A DNA stretch of 64,000 bases, from assembly GCA_025024175.1 (NCBI GenBank), contig QCXZ01000041.1:43581786-43645785 (forward strand), in the 5' to 3' direction. Position 1 is the first letter of the stretch, and each line of letters opens with the position of its first letter. Below, piece by piece: positions 50,501 to 58,974 of this stretch. A program made the translations under genes and the position numbers. Under the pieces are notes generated by a model that made no database searches, was not told where the DNA came from, and saw only the letters and a list, made by a program, of their open reading frames with translations. This stretch comes from Rhyzopertha dominica. Its lineage: Eukaryota; Arthropoda; Insecta; Coleoptera; Bostrichidae.

Positions 50501-53500
50501 CGTTCTCGCTCAGTTAGCATACAAAAAAGAGTTTGCTAGTTGAAGTAGTGGTAAATCAGATGAACCAAAGGATGGGTTCTCCTCCCATAAACTAAGGATT
50601 TTCAAACGAAAGTAAAACTTATATTAAAATATGATAGAAAACAATTCTATTTACTAATTTGCAGAAAAAAATTGTTGATTGGGTTCACCGAAGTAGTTTA
50701 ATAATTGTTTAAGTCTTTGTTGTAAAATGAGAGATGTATTTAAATAAATCACACATTTGTTATGTTATACCTGCAAACCACTGTATCGAGCATTTCAGTT
50801 TTGTTTTATCTTTTTAGTAGTGTGTGAAAGTTTTGCGTTAAGAGGTGTTAAAATGAAGGTGTTGGACGGAAAAAAAATCGTGATTTGCAATTAAAGTGAT
50901 TGCATTTATGAACGGCGAAAAAAGAATTTGGGACTCATAATTCCTGTGTAATCTTTTATGAAACATATAGTGATAAGGCACTTGATCGGAGACTCGTACA
51001 AGAAATGAATAGCAATATAACTTTTCTTTATTATAAAGTGGATAAAGTTGGACTTTGAAAAGTTTAATCTATAGAAAAGTTACATAATTAAATATCACCT
51101 TCGAGTAAATGGGGCAGTTTACAATATTAAGTAGCTAGCGAAAAACCCACAATACACCTTTTAAGAGGATTCGAAAAAAGCCAAAACCAGTTGACTTATC
51201 AATTTCCAACAAGACTGAAATTAGACATCAAATCTATCAGCTGCGCAAAGCCATAATATATCAGTAACAATGAACTGTTTAATATGAGAAACACTGCAAA
51301 CATTTCTTGGTGAAAAGCTTGGAACTGTCAGTATATCTTATAACTTTTGTTTTCTCGACGATACTTTGATTTTTCCAAAACGAGTAAATAAATGCACATG
51401 GCAAGACAACTCACTGGTGATGGGAAAACATACATCACTTTACACGCAGAAGGAGGGTTTATTAGAGGTGAAACTGATTTTTTGTTCCAAAAACAAATCG
51501 GAGGATTTTCATAATATAGACGCCACGCTTTTAAAAATGGATTTCCGAAAAATTATTACCGCTACTTAAATAATCGACACTAATTTTTATCGACTGTCGA
51601 TGCCACCTTTCCATGGTATTCAAATATCAAAAGTATATAAAAGTATCTGACTTGTCAAAAGTACGAAATATGCTGCATTACAGCATCCAAAGTATCGAAG
51701 GTGTTAAAAGTGTTGAAAATATTAAAAATTGAAGCAATACAAAGTTGGAAAAGTATGTATCGAAAAAAATAGAAGCGACCAAAATATTGACACTATCGAA
51801 GACGTAGGTATCGAAATAGCTGAATAATTTGTAGTATAAAAATCTAAATTATTACAGTACTTAGTGTATTAGTGGTATTAAAAGTATCAAAATATCGAAT
51901 TAATTTAAAGCACGAGAAGTATCTAAAGTTGTGAAAGGGGAAAGTCGTTGAGCATTCCAGATGATTTGTCGCGCTGGAATTAGGAATACAATAATTTAGT
52001 GATTCCCCTGTTACATAAGCTATAACTGGATCTAACATTTGATATATTTGTACATGTGCTTCAGCATATTCCAAACTATTCCTATTTCAATAATTTAACT
52101 ATTGATTTGTAGGTGTTATATGTAGTGAAACAACTTTGATACTTTTGATGCATTTGATATTTTCAATACTGCGATACTTTCGAAGAGAAGAATTTCGATG
52201 GTCTAAAACGTTATAAAGATTCTGTTAACGGCAGAACGGTGATCATTATCAAAGATGACGAAGAATTTTTTCAAAACGCTGTTTTATAAAATTTGGGCCA
52301 GAAATATGGAATGACAAAAAAAACACACATTAACTTGGAAGAAAAGTTATGACAACAGCTTTTGGATTTTAAGGTTTTTCTTTAATAAAAGTCTCAATAT
52401 ATGTACCAACTTTATGTAATAAAGCACAGATAGAATGCATATGAAATAATGACCAATAGTTTTCACTGCCAGTTACTAACAAAAAAAATCACTTGAATAC
52501 AAAGAGTGACACGCATTATTGTGAATATATACAAAACGCAATCGTCAACATAATTTTTGCTCATTCCTTATCTAGAACCACTAATTTGATTCCAGCACTG
52601 CAAATATAGGGTTTATGTTATTTTTAATACAAATCAATGTCTCTGTATTTGTGGGCACTCCCATTAATGGTTCCTATAAAAAAAGTTTGAAAATGACTTG
52701 AGTTCTTTTTCATGAGGTGGAATCCTTTTAATTCAGAAAATATGTTTCCACTGAAGAACTTTGAAACTTCAAAACGCACTAGTACATACACAAATGCTTC
52801 ACAAGAAAGAAAGTTGGTAGATTAGCAAAATCATTGCAACGAATACAGCACTGTCAATTATAACAATTAATTGTTTTAATAAAGCACGACGTGTACTAAA
52901 TTTTATGACATTAAATTCGAATTTTGAACAAAATAATTCAAGGAAACGAAATTAGTTTTCTTCTTCTGCCACTGTAATCGACGATTACAACTATTACATG
53001 AAAACCACATCTCTGAATTAATGTCGTAAATCCACCATCATCAGTTCTGCAGAAGCACTCTTAGATCGTCAAATAGTGACAGATTTAGATCCCCATTTTC
53101 GCATGCAAGCCCCGAAGAGACTTGAAGAGTACATTGGTGTAGATTAAAATGAAGGTAAATGTATGATTTTATTTATCACACGTAAAAGGTATGTCTCGCT
53201 TATATTTCATGTAAGCAGTATTCACTAAATGATTAATTAATTGAGGCTGGCTTCGAAAAACTAAAGGCTTGAGTATTGCAGGTGGCTAAAAGATTGAAAT
53301 AATGAAAATTCTAGAATTTGGCCAACTTTTCACACAAGCCCATCGAAAGTATAAACACATACATTGTACGAAGAACCGATTGGCTTGAGTGGCACGAATT
53401 GATAAGTACATTTCTACCTGTGTTAAGGAAAATTATATTTTCCATGTTATCCCCACTCATAAATTCATCTTCATTTTACTCTACTACATCAATGTACCCT

Positions 53501-54216
53501 TCAACCCTCTTTCAGGCTTGTATGCGAAAATAGGGCACCAAAATCTATTTAAAGAACCACAGAGCCAGCAACTTCTCGAGAAGCCTTATCATGTACTGGG
53601 AAAAGAACGGTTCCAAAGTTCAGTTTTTATGCTGCTTTCCGAATTCTTCAAATTACTCGAATTATCGGTAAAAAAAAGGCCATCCTCTCTCCGTATCCTT
53701 CCAGTTTCTAGCCTCTATATAATAATGGGGGTGACTTACCGAAATATGGTCGCAGGTGACACTATAGTCGGTGTAGGCGCAGAGCAGGTCGATGGGCAGT
53801 GCATGGCAGCTACGGATTTTCGAGGCGATGAGCAGGCAGGTGGCTCCCAGCAACTGGAGCTGCTGCTTCTTGATCTGGCACACGCATAAAAATCTGTCCA
53901 TGTAGTTGACCGCCAGGGGCAACACCTGATCTTCGCACATTTGCTCCTCGCATACCTGCACACGATTTAGCGACAGACAAATGAAACGCCGCCGTCACCC
54001 GACGATGGTACTCACCTCCAGCATCCAGGCGGTGACGACCTTCCTCATGTACGGCTCCACGTCGTTCTGCACCTCCTCGAAGTAGTTGCACGGGGAGACG
54101 TAGGTCCTCTCCTCCTTCAGCAGGTTCTCCAGGACTCGGGGGTCCTTCGTGATCGAGGGGTCCCTCTGGGCGTAGATCGTGCCGTTGGAGGGGTTTTCGA
54201 TGCACGCGAAATCCAT
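32390..54216 (-). CDS. CycD: Cyclin D (G1/S-specific D-type cyclin), 5' part of gene, three exons
   Basis: Join of 54016-54216, 53740-53955 and 32390-32546 on the minus strand gives 191 codons with intact GT-AG introns. D-type cyclins bind Cdk4/6, phosphorylate Rb-family proteins in the nucleus and drive G1 progression and growth. The sequence shows the family clearly: MRKVVTAWMLEVCEEQ at the start of the cyclin box, then NYMDRFLCVCQIKKQQLQLL, LLIASKIRS, LLCAYTDYS, and in exon 3 WELLVLSKLQWNVAAIT and LIRRHAHTLVSICYT. Residues 3-7 read FACIE, where family members usually carry the Rb-binding LxCxE motif, so the Leu is replaced by Phe. The start is the first Met, in good context (ctgccATGG), and the N terminus is short as usual in the family. 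Exon 3 ends in phase 1. The second half of the C-terminal cyclin fold is not located and may lie at lower coordinates or outside the window. Confidence 0.93.
33040..33420 (-). mobile_element. Possible LINE relic (RT thumb region)
   Basis: The minus strand can be read as HARSFIDPTLLVCLKLEY, stop, SVMWAYINNLERRYVG, which resembles the thumb region of LINE reverse transcriptases (FxDPxxLKxLYxSLVRSxLEYxSxxWxPY). The match is short and needs confirmation. Confidence 0.3.
34187..34430 (+). mobile_element. hAT transposase relic (C-terminal dimerisation domain)
   Basis: Plus strand reads TLSLIAKLNFAPNLSTALRI then LLTISITV, the conserved start of the hAT C-terminal dimerisation domain in the family with PNL-x-ALRILLT-x-x-VTVASAERSFSKLK. 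The AERSFSKLK part survives only in shifted frames. No terminal repeats were found around it. Confidence 0.68.
34730..34965 (+). mobile_element. Mariner (SETMAR-like) transposase relic
   Basis: Plus strand gives ERLNGADISHQYACFERMNR followed, after a shift, by RHFTTMDDYGPD and FNR-PNM, matching the mariner block FLRRFVTMDETWIHHF-x-PE with the first catalytic Asp. Several stops; only this region remains. Confidence 0.6.
35230..35910. other. GC-rich island in CycD intron 2, possible regulatory DNA
   Basis: About 680 bp of markedly GC-richer DNA with many CpGs, directly before repeat copy C. There is no open frame of note, no transposon motif and no partner elsewhere in the window. This is the largest such island in the intron. 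Confidence 0.35.
36050..36758. repeat. Nested non-coding repeat, copy C (5' end missing)
   Basis: Matches copy A from about 36050 (ATCTTGTC...GACACGATAACTTTCGAAAG) to TTGGATGTGG at 36719-36728, then the shared GATTCAATTTGCAGCGGTTT. The left inverted end is absent. The minus frame at 36010-36318 parallels that of copy A at 7331-7645, showing the two are homologous rather than that they code. Confidence 0.78.
36945..36979 (+). ncRNA. CTGAAGAA-stem-GAAAGCTTG motif, second copy
   Basis: CTCTGAAGAA, stem GGAA, loop, TTCC, GAAAGCTTGAC. It has the same layout as 6271-6312 with different but complementary stem bases. Penelope-type terminal motif or hammerhead-like core; cleavage not shown. Confidence 0.45.
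37600..37950 (-). mobile_element. LINE reverse transcriptase relic
   Basis: Minus strand: TVITLLDYSKAFDMI (motif A, intact), then TTRICFGPILFIMYISYFE (motif B, normally PQGSxLGPxLFxxYIxD), then VVKSCDLYCCAVDIQI (motif C, where YADD has decayed to CAVD). Stops and shifts separate the blocks. The plus-strand 84-codon frame at 37562-37816 is a shadow. Confidence 0.78.
38165..38275 (+). mobile_element. Mariner transposase fragment
   Basis: GAIECTPRSPDLIHRDFFYR is the decayed third-Asp block of mariner-type transposases (RSPDLxPxDFFLWG), followed by FFKQTKY. Only about 35 codons are preserved. Confidence 0.68.
39170..39620. other. GC-richer island in CycD intron 2
   Basis: Balanced composition with CpGs and several homeodomain-type TAATTA/AATTAATC cores, plus an E2F-like site (39257-39269). 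No open frame or transposon motif. Candidate enhancer. Confidence 0.35.
39257..39269. promoter_or_regulatory. E2F-like site
   Basis: ATTTTGGCGGAAC closely matches the E2F consensus TTTTGGCGGGAA/TTTSSCGC. It lies in CycD intron 2 within a GC-richer island. Confidence 0.35.
39690..39785 (-). mobile_element. tRNA-derived SINE remnant or tRNA-like sequence
   Basis: On the minus strand GGTTCGAANC (39733-39724) is a pol III B box. Before it, CCAGG-GCGTAGA-CCTGG (39757-39741) forms an anticodon-like stem with a seven-base loop, and CTAAGCGGCTAG resembles a D arm. The acceptor stem is lacking and the T stem is poor, so this is not a functional tRNA gene. An AT-rich tail with a T run follows. Confidence 0.42.
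39786..41129. other. No gene recognised
   Basis: AT-rich. Frames at 40497-40682 (minus) and 40887-41099 (plus) show no motif. Confidence 0.4.
41130..41235 (-). mobile_element. LINE reverse transcriptase fragment (motif B)
   Basis: Minus strand reads ITHLPAYAAPQGSNMGPILF then VLFINNTRVF, the reverse transcriptase block GVPQGSNLGPLLFLLFINDL. Neighbouring blocks are not recognisable. Confidence 0.7.
42048..42061. promoter_or_regulatory. Palindromic E2F-like site
   Basis: TTTTTGGCGCCAAG contains the perfect palindrome TTGGCGCCAA, the classic two-sided E2F site. It lies in a small GC-richer patch (41990-42140) of CycD intron 2. Function is inferred only. Confidence 0.38.
42963..43251. mobile_element. 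Fold-back MITE (289 bp)
   Basis: Left end ATTTCTGAAAAACGCTTCGT and the inverted right end are identical over the first 27 bp and then continue TACARGGTGTCAAAG and GAAATTTAAAA with one 8-bp insertion. The inner sequence has a second inverted pair (ACAGTTTTGGAGG against CCCCCCAAACTGT). No target duplication is evident and there is no coding capacity. Confidence 0.85.
43252..44529. other. No gene recognised
   Basis: AT-rich intron sequence; no supported feature. Confidence 0.4.
44530..44970 (+). mobile_element. LINE endonuclease-domain relic
   Basis: Plus strand reads LVNTDNTLIDFVVTDWLHIK then DHDV, stop, AISDHSNLSC. This is the end of an APE-type LINE endonuclease (TLIDxxxT...SDHxxL). A less certain continuation NDCPIKNKLYKN follows. 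Broken by stops; the left end of the MITE at 44912 overlaps its decayed tail. Confidence 0.62.
44912..45122. mobile_element. Fold-back MITE (about 210 bp)
   Basis: The outer arm ATCGCAAATAG...CAATAACTTTGCCATAAATTG...TTTCCT pairs with AGGAAGCAATTTATGACAAAGTTGTTGAACTATTTGCGGT. An inner pair CACACGGCAACATAAT against ATTATGTTGCTGTGCG extends the fold. No coding capacity. Confidence 0.78.
45900..46520. other. GC-richer island in CycD intron 2
   Basis: Balanced composition with CpGs; two minus-strand frames (46015-46215, 46260-46442) lack recognisable domains. Candidate regulatory DNA. Confidence 0.3.
46780..46955. mobile_element. Penelope-type terminal sequences in inverted orientation
   Basis: On the minus strand (about 46900-46800): CTCTGAAGAAGGTTGCCATT, GCGAAACGTTAGG, AGCAATTCCAACCGACGACG and CCTGATTC-like sequence, the typical terminal region of Penelope-like elements with a CTGAAGA...CGAAAC hammerhead-like core. 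On the plus strand at 46922-46947 AGCAATTCCAAC and ACGACGACGG occur again. Together they form an inverted repeat of about 23 bp. Confidence 0.55.
47150..47660 (-). mobile_element. Mariner (SETMAR-like) transposase relic
   Basis: Minus strand: FWSKQLSWGRDLIHPNGESI (equivalent to the helix-turn-helix linker GRESxxDDPRSGRPS), then LELSLSDISVCKIL (second helix-turn-helix), YYDLGMRKVSSRWIPRILAL EQK-like sequence, and TGVKTSVYQWD where the catalytic TGDETW has decayed to TGVKTS. Typical mariner order; inactive. Confidence 0.8.
47661..49779. other. No gene recognised
   Basis: AT-rich intron sequence. The 70-codon minus frame at 48111-48323 has no recognised motif. Confidence 0.4.
49780..50180. other. 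GC-richer island in CycD intron 2
   Basis: Balanced composition with opposed short frames (49896-50162 minus, 50071-50265 plus), no domain. Closest large island to the promoter-side exons, 3.6 kb from exon 2. Confidence 0.3.
50181..51599. other. No gene recognised
   Basis: AT-rich; a 67-codon plus frame at 51366-51569 has no motif. Confidence 0.4.
51600..52200. mobile_element. Array of GTATCRAAA-type motifs, possible transposon ends
   Basis: At 51620-51920 variants of AAAGTATC(G/A)AA recur at least seven times in one orientation. At 52135-52190 the inverse appears (TTTGATACTTTTGATGC, CGATACTTTCGAAG). Arrays of short subterminal motifs in opposite orientation at the two ends are typical of hAT-like elements. 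The 76-codon minus frame between them (51844-52074) has no motif I recognise. Exact ends and target duplication were not found. Confidence 0.4.
52201..53317. other. No gene recognised
   Basis: AT-rich CycD intron sequence near exon 2; no supported feature. Confidence 0.4.
53740..53955 (-). CDS. CycD: CycD exon 2 (codons 68-139)
   Basis: Acceptor TGTGCAG ends at 53956 and donor GTAAGT begins at 53739; both junctions are phase 0. The 72 codons encode the centre of the cyclin box: VCEEQMCEDQVLPLAVNYMD, the DRFL helix, QLQLLGATCLLIASKIRS and LLCAYTDYSV. The following variable segment TCDHIS differs from the usual RPEEL-like sequence. Open frames on the plus strand across 53389-53889 and 53318-53533 are antisense shadows. 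Confidence 0.93.
54016..54216 (-). CDS. CycD: CycD exon 1 (codons 1-67)
   Basis: Starts with ATG at 54216 and ends ...TGGATGCTGGAG before GTGAGT at 54015-54010, phase 0. It encodes the degenerate Rb-docking motif FACIE, an acidic linker, the DPRVLENLLKEE stretch typical of the start of the cyclin fold, and MRKVVTAWMLE, the start of the cyclin box helix 1. This exon is much richer in G and C than the surrounding DNA. Confidence 0.92.
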
Positions 54217-54490
54217 GGCAGAAAAAATGTCACCACCACTTCACACTGAGCGTAAGTCCATGTGAGTTACCGCGCCTCGTGCGGGGATTTCAGGGCCGGC
54301 AGACACAGCCGTCTACCTCAACGGCCGATGCGCAACTGTTTGCTCGCAGCTCGCACGCTTTCGGATGTTTTGACCTGAGCTTATTCAATGGGTCAGTGAC
54401 AAGCTGACAAGCATGCACCGGTAGGAACAGCAGGAATGAGCTTTTCCGTCAAGCCGGCGCCTGCGCGGTGCTCCCTTTAAAAAGGGTACG
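54217..54490 (-). promoter_or_regulatory. CycD 5' UTR and probable promoter region
   Basis: About 270 bp directly upstream of the CycD start codon is sharply richer in G and C than the flanks and has many CpGs. On the minus strand a TCAGT initiator-like sequence lies at 54249-54245, about 30 bp before the ATG, and a GGCGCCGGC run lies near 54455. No convincing TATA box sits at the right distance from that initiator. The transcription start is therefore only a suggestion; the assignment rests on position and composition. Confidence 0.45.
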
Positions 54491-54879
54491 GTATTTAGGG
54501 GCTGCAAGCTGCAAGTACAATATTTCGCATACATATTTATAAAATTAATTTTTATAGGCATATGTACTCCAAACTATTGGTTATTTTCAAAGATTAACTA
54601 ATATTACATTAATTCTTATTAAAGCGTTTTCGACTAATTTGCCATCGTCAGTACCAAATTAAAAACAAGAGGAAAAATTATGACATTGTCAAAATTATAA
54701 AATGAAACTAAAAATCTAAACAAGCAATCTTGACTAAAAATGGAAAGCAACTTTCAGACCAGCAGCATAAAAATTAGCGTTCAAATAAAAAATTTAGAAT
54801 GGTAATGGGACAAATGAAATTGCAGGANNCATTTCGAATTGTCCAATTTTGGTCATTTAAAATTTTGTAATATTCTAAA

Positions 54880-56926
54880 CATGGGCGTACCCAGCTTTTC
54901 GTCAACGGGGGGGGGGGCGAAGCAGGAATTTCCCTTACTGAATAATTCAACATAAATAAAAATGTGCCTTTATCGGATTATGTACCTAAGTAATTAACGA
55001 AGTATTTATTTCATGAACAATATTCGATGATTTTTTTTGTTTTTTATATATACTGAACTTCAAAAGCTCGTTTATTCCTAATTCAATTATTGATAATCTC
55101 AGTTAGGCATTCAGTTGCATGTCTATCACGTTTTACAAAAGATGAGTAGATACATTTTATTTGGAAGAATAAAGATCCGTGATCCACATTATGTATAGTA
55201 ATGGTAAACGAAGTACCAAAGAAATATAAATTTCGCCTTAAGCATCTACTAACGGAACCACGTTTTATGATTTGGAACTCGCACATATCAGATATTAATT
55301 AATTAACCGATGCGCATTTTAGTTTCAACTTTTCGCATTAGAAGCTTCAAAAATTTAAGTTAGGAGTGAATAGGTGAATAGCATATATAAAAAAAAATAT
55401 CAAAACTGAGAATGAGGAAACAACTTGGTCGTGAAACAGTACCTAAGACTTTAATGATTTAAGCTGCTGGTTTAGCTAATCTTAGTTGAACTTAAAAATA
55501 CAAGTTATAAACTCCAGCATTATGCGTCAACTGGCCAAACTCCACCAATCAGCATTAAATTGATGGTCGTTTTATCTCTAACAATTTTTACTCGTACATC
55601 TAATTTTACTCAAATTTAGGCATAATTTTAAAATCACCATTTGTTATTGTTCTCAAGCTGTAAAAGTCATTTCATGTATTTTATTCATCTTGCTGGCTGT
55701 CATTGATTTGCAAAATACGGCTCAATATCGCCAAAACAGTAAATATCGCCAAAACAGTATGTTAAAAAATTTTGCGGAATTTACTTGACTATACCGAAAT
55801 CTGCAGGGATTAACAATTAAACGCACAGTATAAATTATTACAAATGTAGGTATTCATTTATGATCAATTAATCTTATGATGGCAATGTAAGTTATACCTG
55901 GATTGTTAGTTCACAAACTGAATATGAGCACATCCATTAATTGGATATCAGCAAATTTTGGATTAAAAACCGTGATTGCATTGATCTCATATTTTAAATA
56001 GATCAAATTGAGTACTTCTTTTTGCTCTTTGGCTAAAATAATGACCAGGGCATAAATTGCAAATAGTGCTTTTGAGTCGATTATATAAATGCTAGATAAT
56101 AATACCGCAAAACATCACTAAAAGGATAGCATATTACATTTCAATGTTAGACGACGATTTTGTACACATTATGAGTAGGTACTGTATCAAATCAGAATTA
56201 GATAATTGCATAAAATTATGCAAGGCTTTGTTATGAACGCAGTACAGAATATACCATCTTTTATTGAGACTGAGACTTTGGGTTTATTATCACATTTTTC
56301 GTTTAGCTATTATTTTTTTTTAAGTTAAACCAACCCCCGTAGTCCGCCAGTGCACTGCTTCCAAAAATTATCCCAGCACTTAATATTTTGACCAAATTAA
56401 GCCTCATTTAAATAAACTGAAATATATTTAATCCGTTTTTCAAAAAGTCTTTTGTATAATGGCATTTTAGCAGCACACTGGGTTTTAATTCATGCTTATA
56501 ATACTACTGGATTCCTAAAACTTACGTTAAATAGACTTTCATAGCTCTTAGTTAGTAGTCGAAATAACTGATATTTTTGAATTTTTTTTGTTTCTCTGTA
56601 TCAATTTTGAAATTTGGAGCTAAGAAGATTGCAATTACCGCCAAATACAAATATGTGACCGATTCTGTGTATTCCACATAACAGAATCATGCATAGTTGA
56701 ACAATCTCTATAAGAAAACATATTAGAAGAGCTGAACAAAGTAGATATCGTATTATGACTCCTGACCAAAATAAGCTTGGAAACCGTTTGACGACGAATT
56801 ATTGAATGTCATTTGCATAGGTCAAATATGAGTTCTGGATGAAAATTGTGAAATACGCTTGTCTATAAATTTTGTTTAGAGATACAACTGCCCCCCCCCC
56901 CTTGCCCTTCCTTCGGTACGCCCATG
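54880..56926. mobile_element. hAT-type non-autonomous element (2,047 bp) with 8-bp target duplication
   Basis: The ends are inverted repeats: CATGGGCGTACCCAG at the left and, read inverted, CATGGGCGTACCGAAGG at the right, each followed within about 35 bp by a long G run (C run on the plus strand at the right). ATTCTAAA precedes (54872-54879) and follows (56927-56934) the element exactly, an 8-bp duplication as made by hAT transposases. No transposase domain is recognisable inside; the minus frame at 55083-55286 is of unknown meaning. A 17-bp tandem duplicate AATATCGCCAAAACAGT occurs at about 55725-55757. Confidence 0.85.
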
Positions 56927-57449
56927 ATTCTAAATAGTTTAATTTTGATGATTTCTTGTCCGAAGTGGAAGTATATTTAAATGATAATAAATGATTCGCT
57001 AACGAAGAATTTGTTGTTACAATGTCTGCATTTTTATANTTATTAAATTNTTTTAGATGCTCATTTCCTCTAATAAGAGAGGATCTTCCCGTTTGTTATG
57101 TACATATATACACGTGAATGATTTAGAACTGAAAATATCTTTATTATGAACAAAACGGAAACAGACAGTACAAAAAGCAATATTTATGTCATTGGATAAA
57201 AATAATTTAGAAAGGTAAATAATTGAAACTTGATCAATAAACCGAAGGGGGTACCAAATTTTAATTTTTATATCACATGTGATAGTGCAATTTGGAGAAT
57301 TGCACCGAGTTCTTCTTCGAATGCATTTAAAGAGAGGGGAATTTTAAAAAGTCTGTGAAAAAGAGAATGAAAAACGGCTATTTTATGGGTATGAGTGTGC
57401 ACAGCAATAAAGTATCAAGCAACGATCTATGAGACTGGCTTATGCAGAG

Positions 57450-57541
57450 GGTTTTACAGCTTGATGGTCGGCCGTCGTAAACTATTGTATTGTAAATGAA
57501 GGTTTTTTACAACCTTATGGTCGGCCGTAATAAACTATTGG
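57450..57541. repeat. Diverged tandem duplicate, two units of about 40 bp
   Basis: GGTTTTACAGCTTGATGGTC with GGCCGT-GTAAACTATTG (57450-57487) recurs as GGTTTTTTACAACCTTATGG with TCGGCCGTAATAAACTATTG (57501-57540). Confidence 0.75.
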
Positions 57542-57574
57542 GATTAGTGGCACGCTTCAGAGTTCCTGTATGGG

Positions 57575-58567
57575 TAAAGTGACCAGATTGCAAACCTTCC
57601 AAAGAGGGACGCGATTCCGCACGCACATAGAAATACTTATTTTATCGGATATACACGTAACAAGAAAAAACTCAATCAAAGGGATTATTTTTTACTGATT
57701 TCTACTAAAATTAAATTGAAAACGTAACAATATACTTCTGAAACAAATAAATTGCAAAAAAATAAACTAAATATAAAACATAACAGTATACTTCTAATAT
57801 AAACATAATAAAAAATAAATAAAACAGATATATAAAGATCAAAGGTTATGAATTAAATAAGACTTTGGTAACTAAAAATATATACAATAAAAATAGGTTT
57901 ATTCGACATTTTTAAACATATCTTTCAGCAGAATGAACTTGTTTTAAAAGTTCATTATCTTTTGAAATGAGTTTTAGAAAGACATCACATGTTACTAAAA
58001 AATTGCACTTAACAAAAATGATGTTTTAATTAACAAACACGTTTTTTCAGTTGTCCATACTTTATTTATAATGGAAAAAATCCGTTCGTTTGCCGCATTT
58101 GTTCCGGGCAGACACAATCCAAATTGTAATATTTTAGAAATGTTTAACATAGGGAATGTCATTGTCCCGAAAATGTTTGAACATTTACACCCACCTATCT
58201 TCTACAGACATTTTTGCTGTGTTCTACTCCTCAATTTTTTCCGAGCAATTAAAAGACTTAAGACGTTATTTCGTCAAAAAGTTCAGTCTCGTTGATACCG
58301 TGGTCTGGACAATGCTCACTTATATATTCCAGAGTTATCTGTATCGCAGTCCAACTTTTATTATTATTTGGTTTTCCTACGAATTGTGCCGACCACTTAT
58401 TAGCGAATAGCAATAGCATCGTTTTTATTTTTCTCAAAACAGAAAATATAGAATGTTTAAAAAAGAGGCAAAAAGAGGGACATTCGAGGGACATTAATTA
58501 GTTGATGAGGGACGATTGTTTTAAATGGGGGACTGTCCCTCCAAATGAAGGACGTATGGTCACTTTA
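57575..58567 (-). mobile_element. hAT element with deleted transposase (993 bp)
   Basis: Inverted ends TAAAGTGACCAGA and, inverted, TAAAGTGACCATA, each followed by AGAGGGACG/GGAGGGACAG-like sequence. The flanks TGTATGGG (57567-57574) and TATATGGG (58568-58575) form an 8-bp target duplication with one change. On the minus strand the interior keeps the end of a hAT transposase: INETELFDEIT, KMSVEDRWV, IFGTMTFPMLNISKI, an LPGTNAANER-like block (the dimerisation domain core), and LLKQVHSAERYV before a stop. The N-terminal zinc finger and catalytic regions are deleted, and frameshifts remain. Confidence 0.85.
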
Positions 58568-58974
58568 TATATGGGCCGTATTCAAAAAAATCTTGTTGGC
58601 TAAAATTTTAACTTTTCCACTATGAATTTTTGAAATTTGTTAGTTGTGATAATTTAGCAATCAATGAAACATAGAAGCTTTTATAACATATTTTATTTAA
58701 TGCAGACCTGATGCTAACTGGTGCGACCCGCGATCTATTTTTATGTGATACTTTATTGGGTTTAAATTTTCCGATGTATAAAATAAAGGCTTTGCATGTC
58801 ATAACGAATTTATACAAATTTAATATAAAAACATACAAATTAGTAAGTAGAAAATTATTTACATTTGTTAGAAAAAATTTACAATAGTGCAGAATAAAAT
58901 TTATACACGGTATCGGTTATGTTCATTGCAGCTTGTTAATAAGCACATTACAAGTGTCACAAACTTAAAAAATT

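Larger units (their letters stand above)
32547..53739 (-). other. CycD intron 2 (21,193 bp)
   Basis: Defined by the exon 2 donor and exon 3 acceptor. It is AT-rich and packed with decayed mobile DNA: hAT and mariner relics near 34.2-35.0 kb, the nested repeat at 36.05 kb, LINE relics at 37.6, 41.1 and 44.5 kb, MITEs at 42.96 and 44.91 kb, a Penelope-type inverted pair at 46.8 kb and a mariner relic at 47.2 kb. GC-richer islands at 35.2-35.9, 39.2-39.6, 45.9-46.5 and 49.8-50.2 kb stand out and may be regulatory. No other gene is recognised inside it. Confidence 0.85.

Noticed and set aside
51366..51569. 67-codon plus frame near the GTATCGAAA array as a transposase
   Set aside because: No recognisable transposase motif or link to the array could be shown.
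53389..53889. 166-codon plus-strand open frame, the longest complete ATG-to-stop frame in the window
   Set aside because: Its second half is the antisense of CycD exon 2, whose splice sites and motifs on the minus strand are clear.
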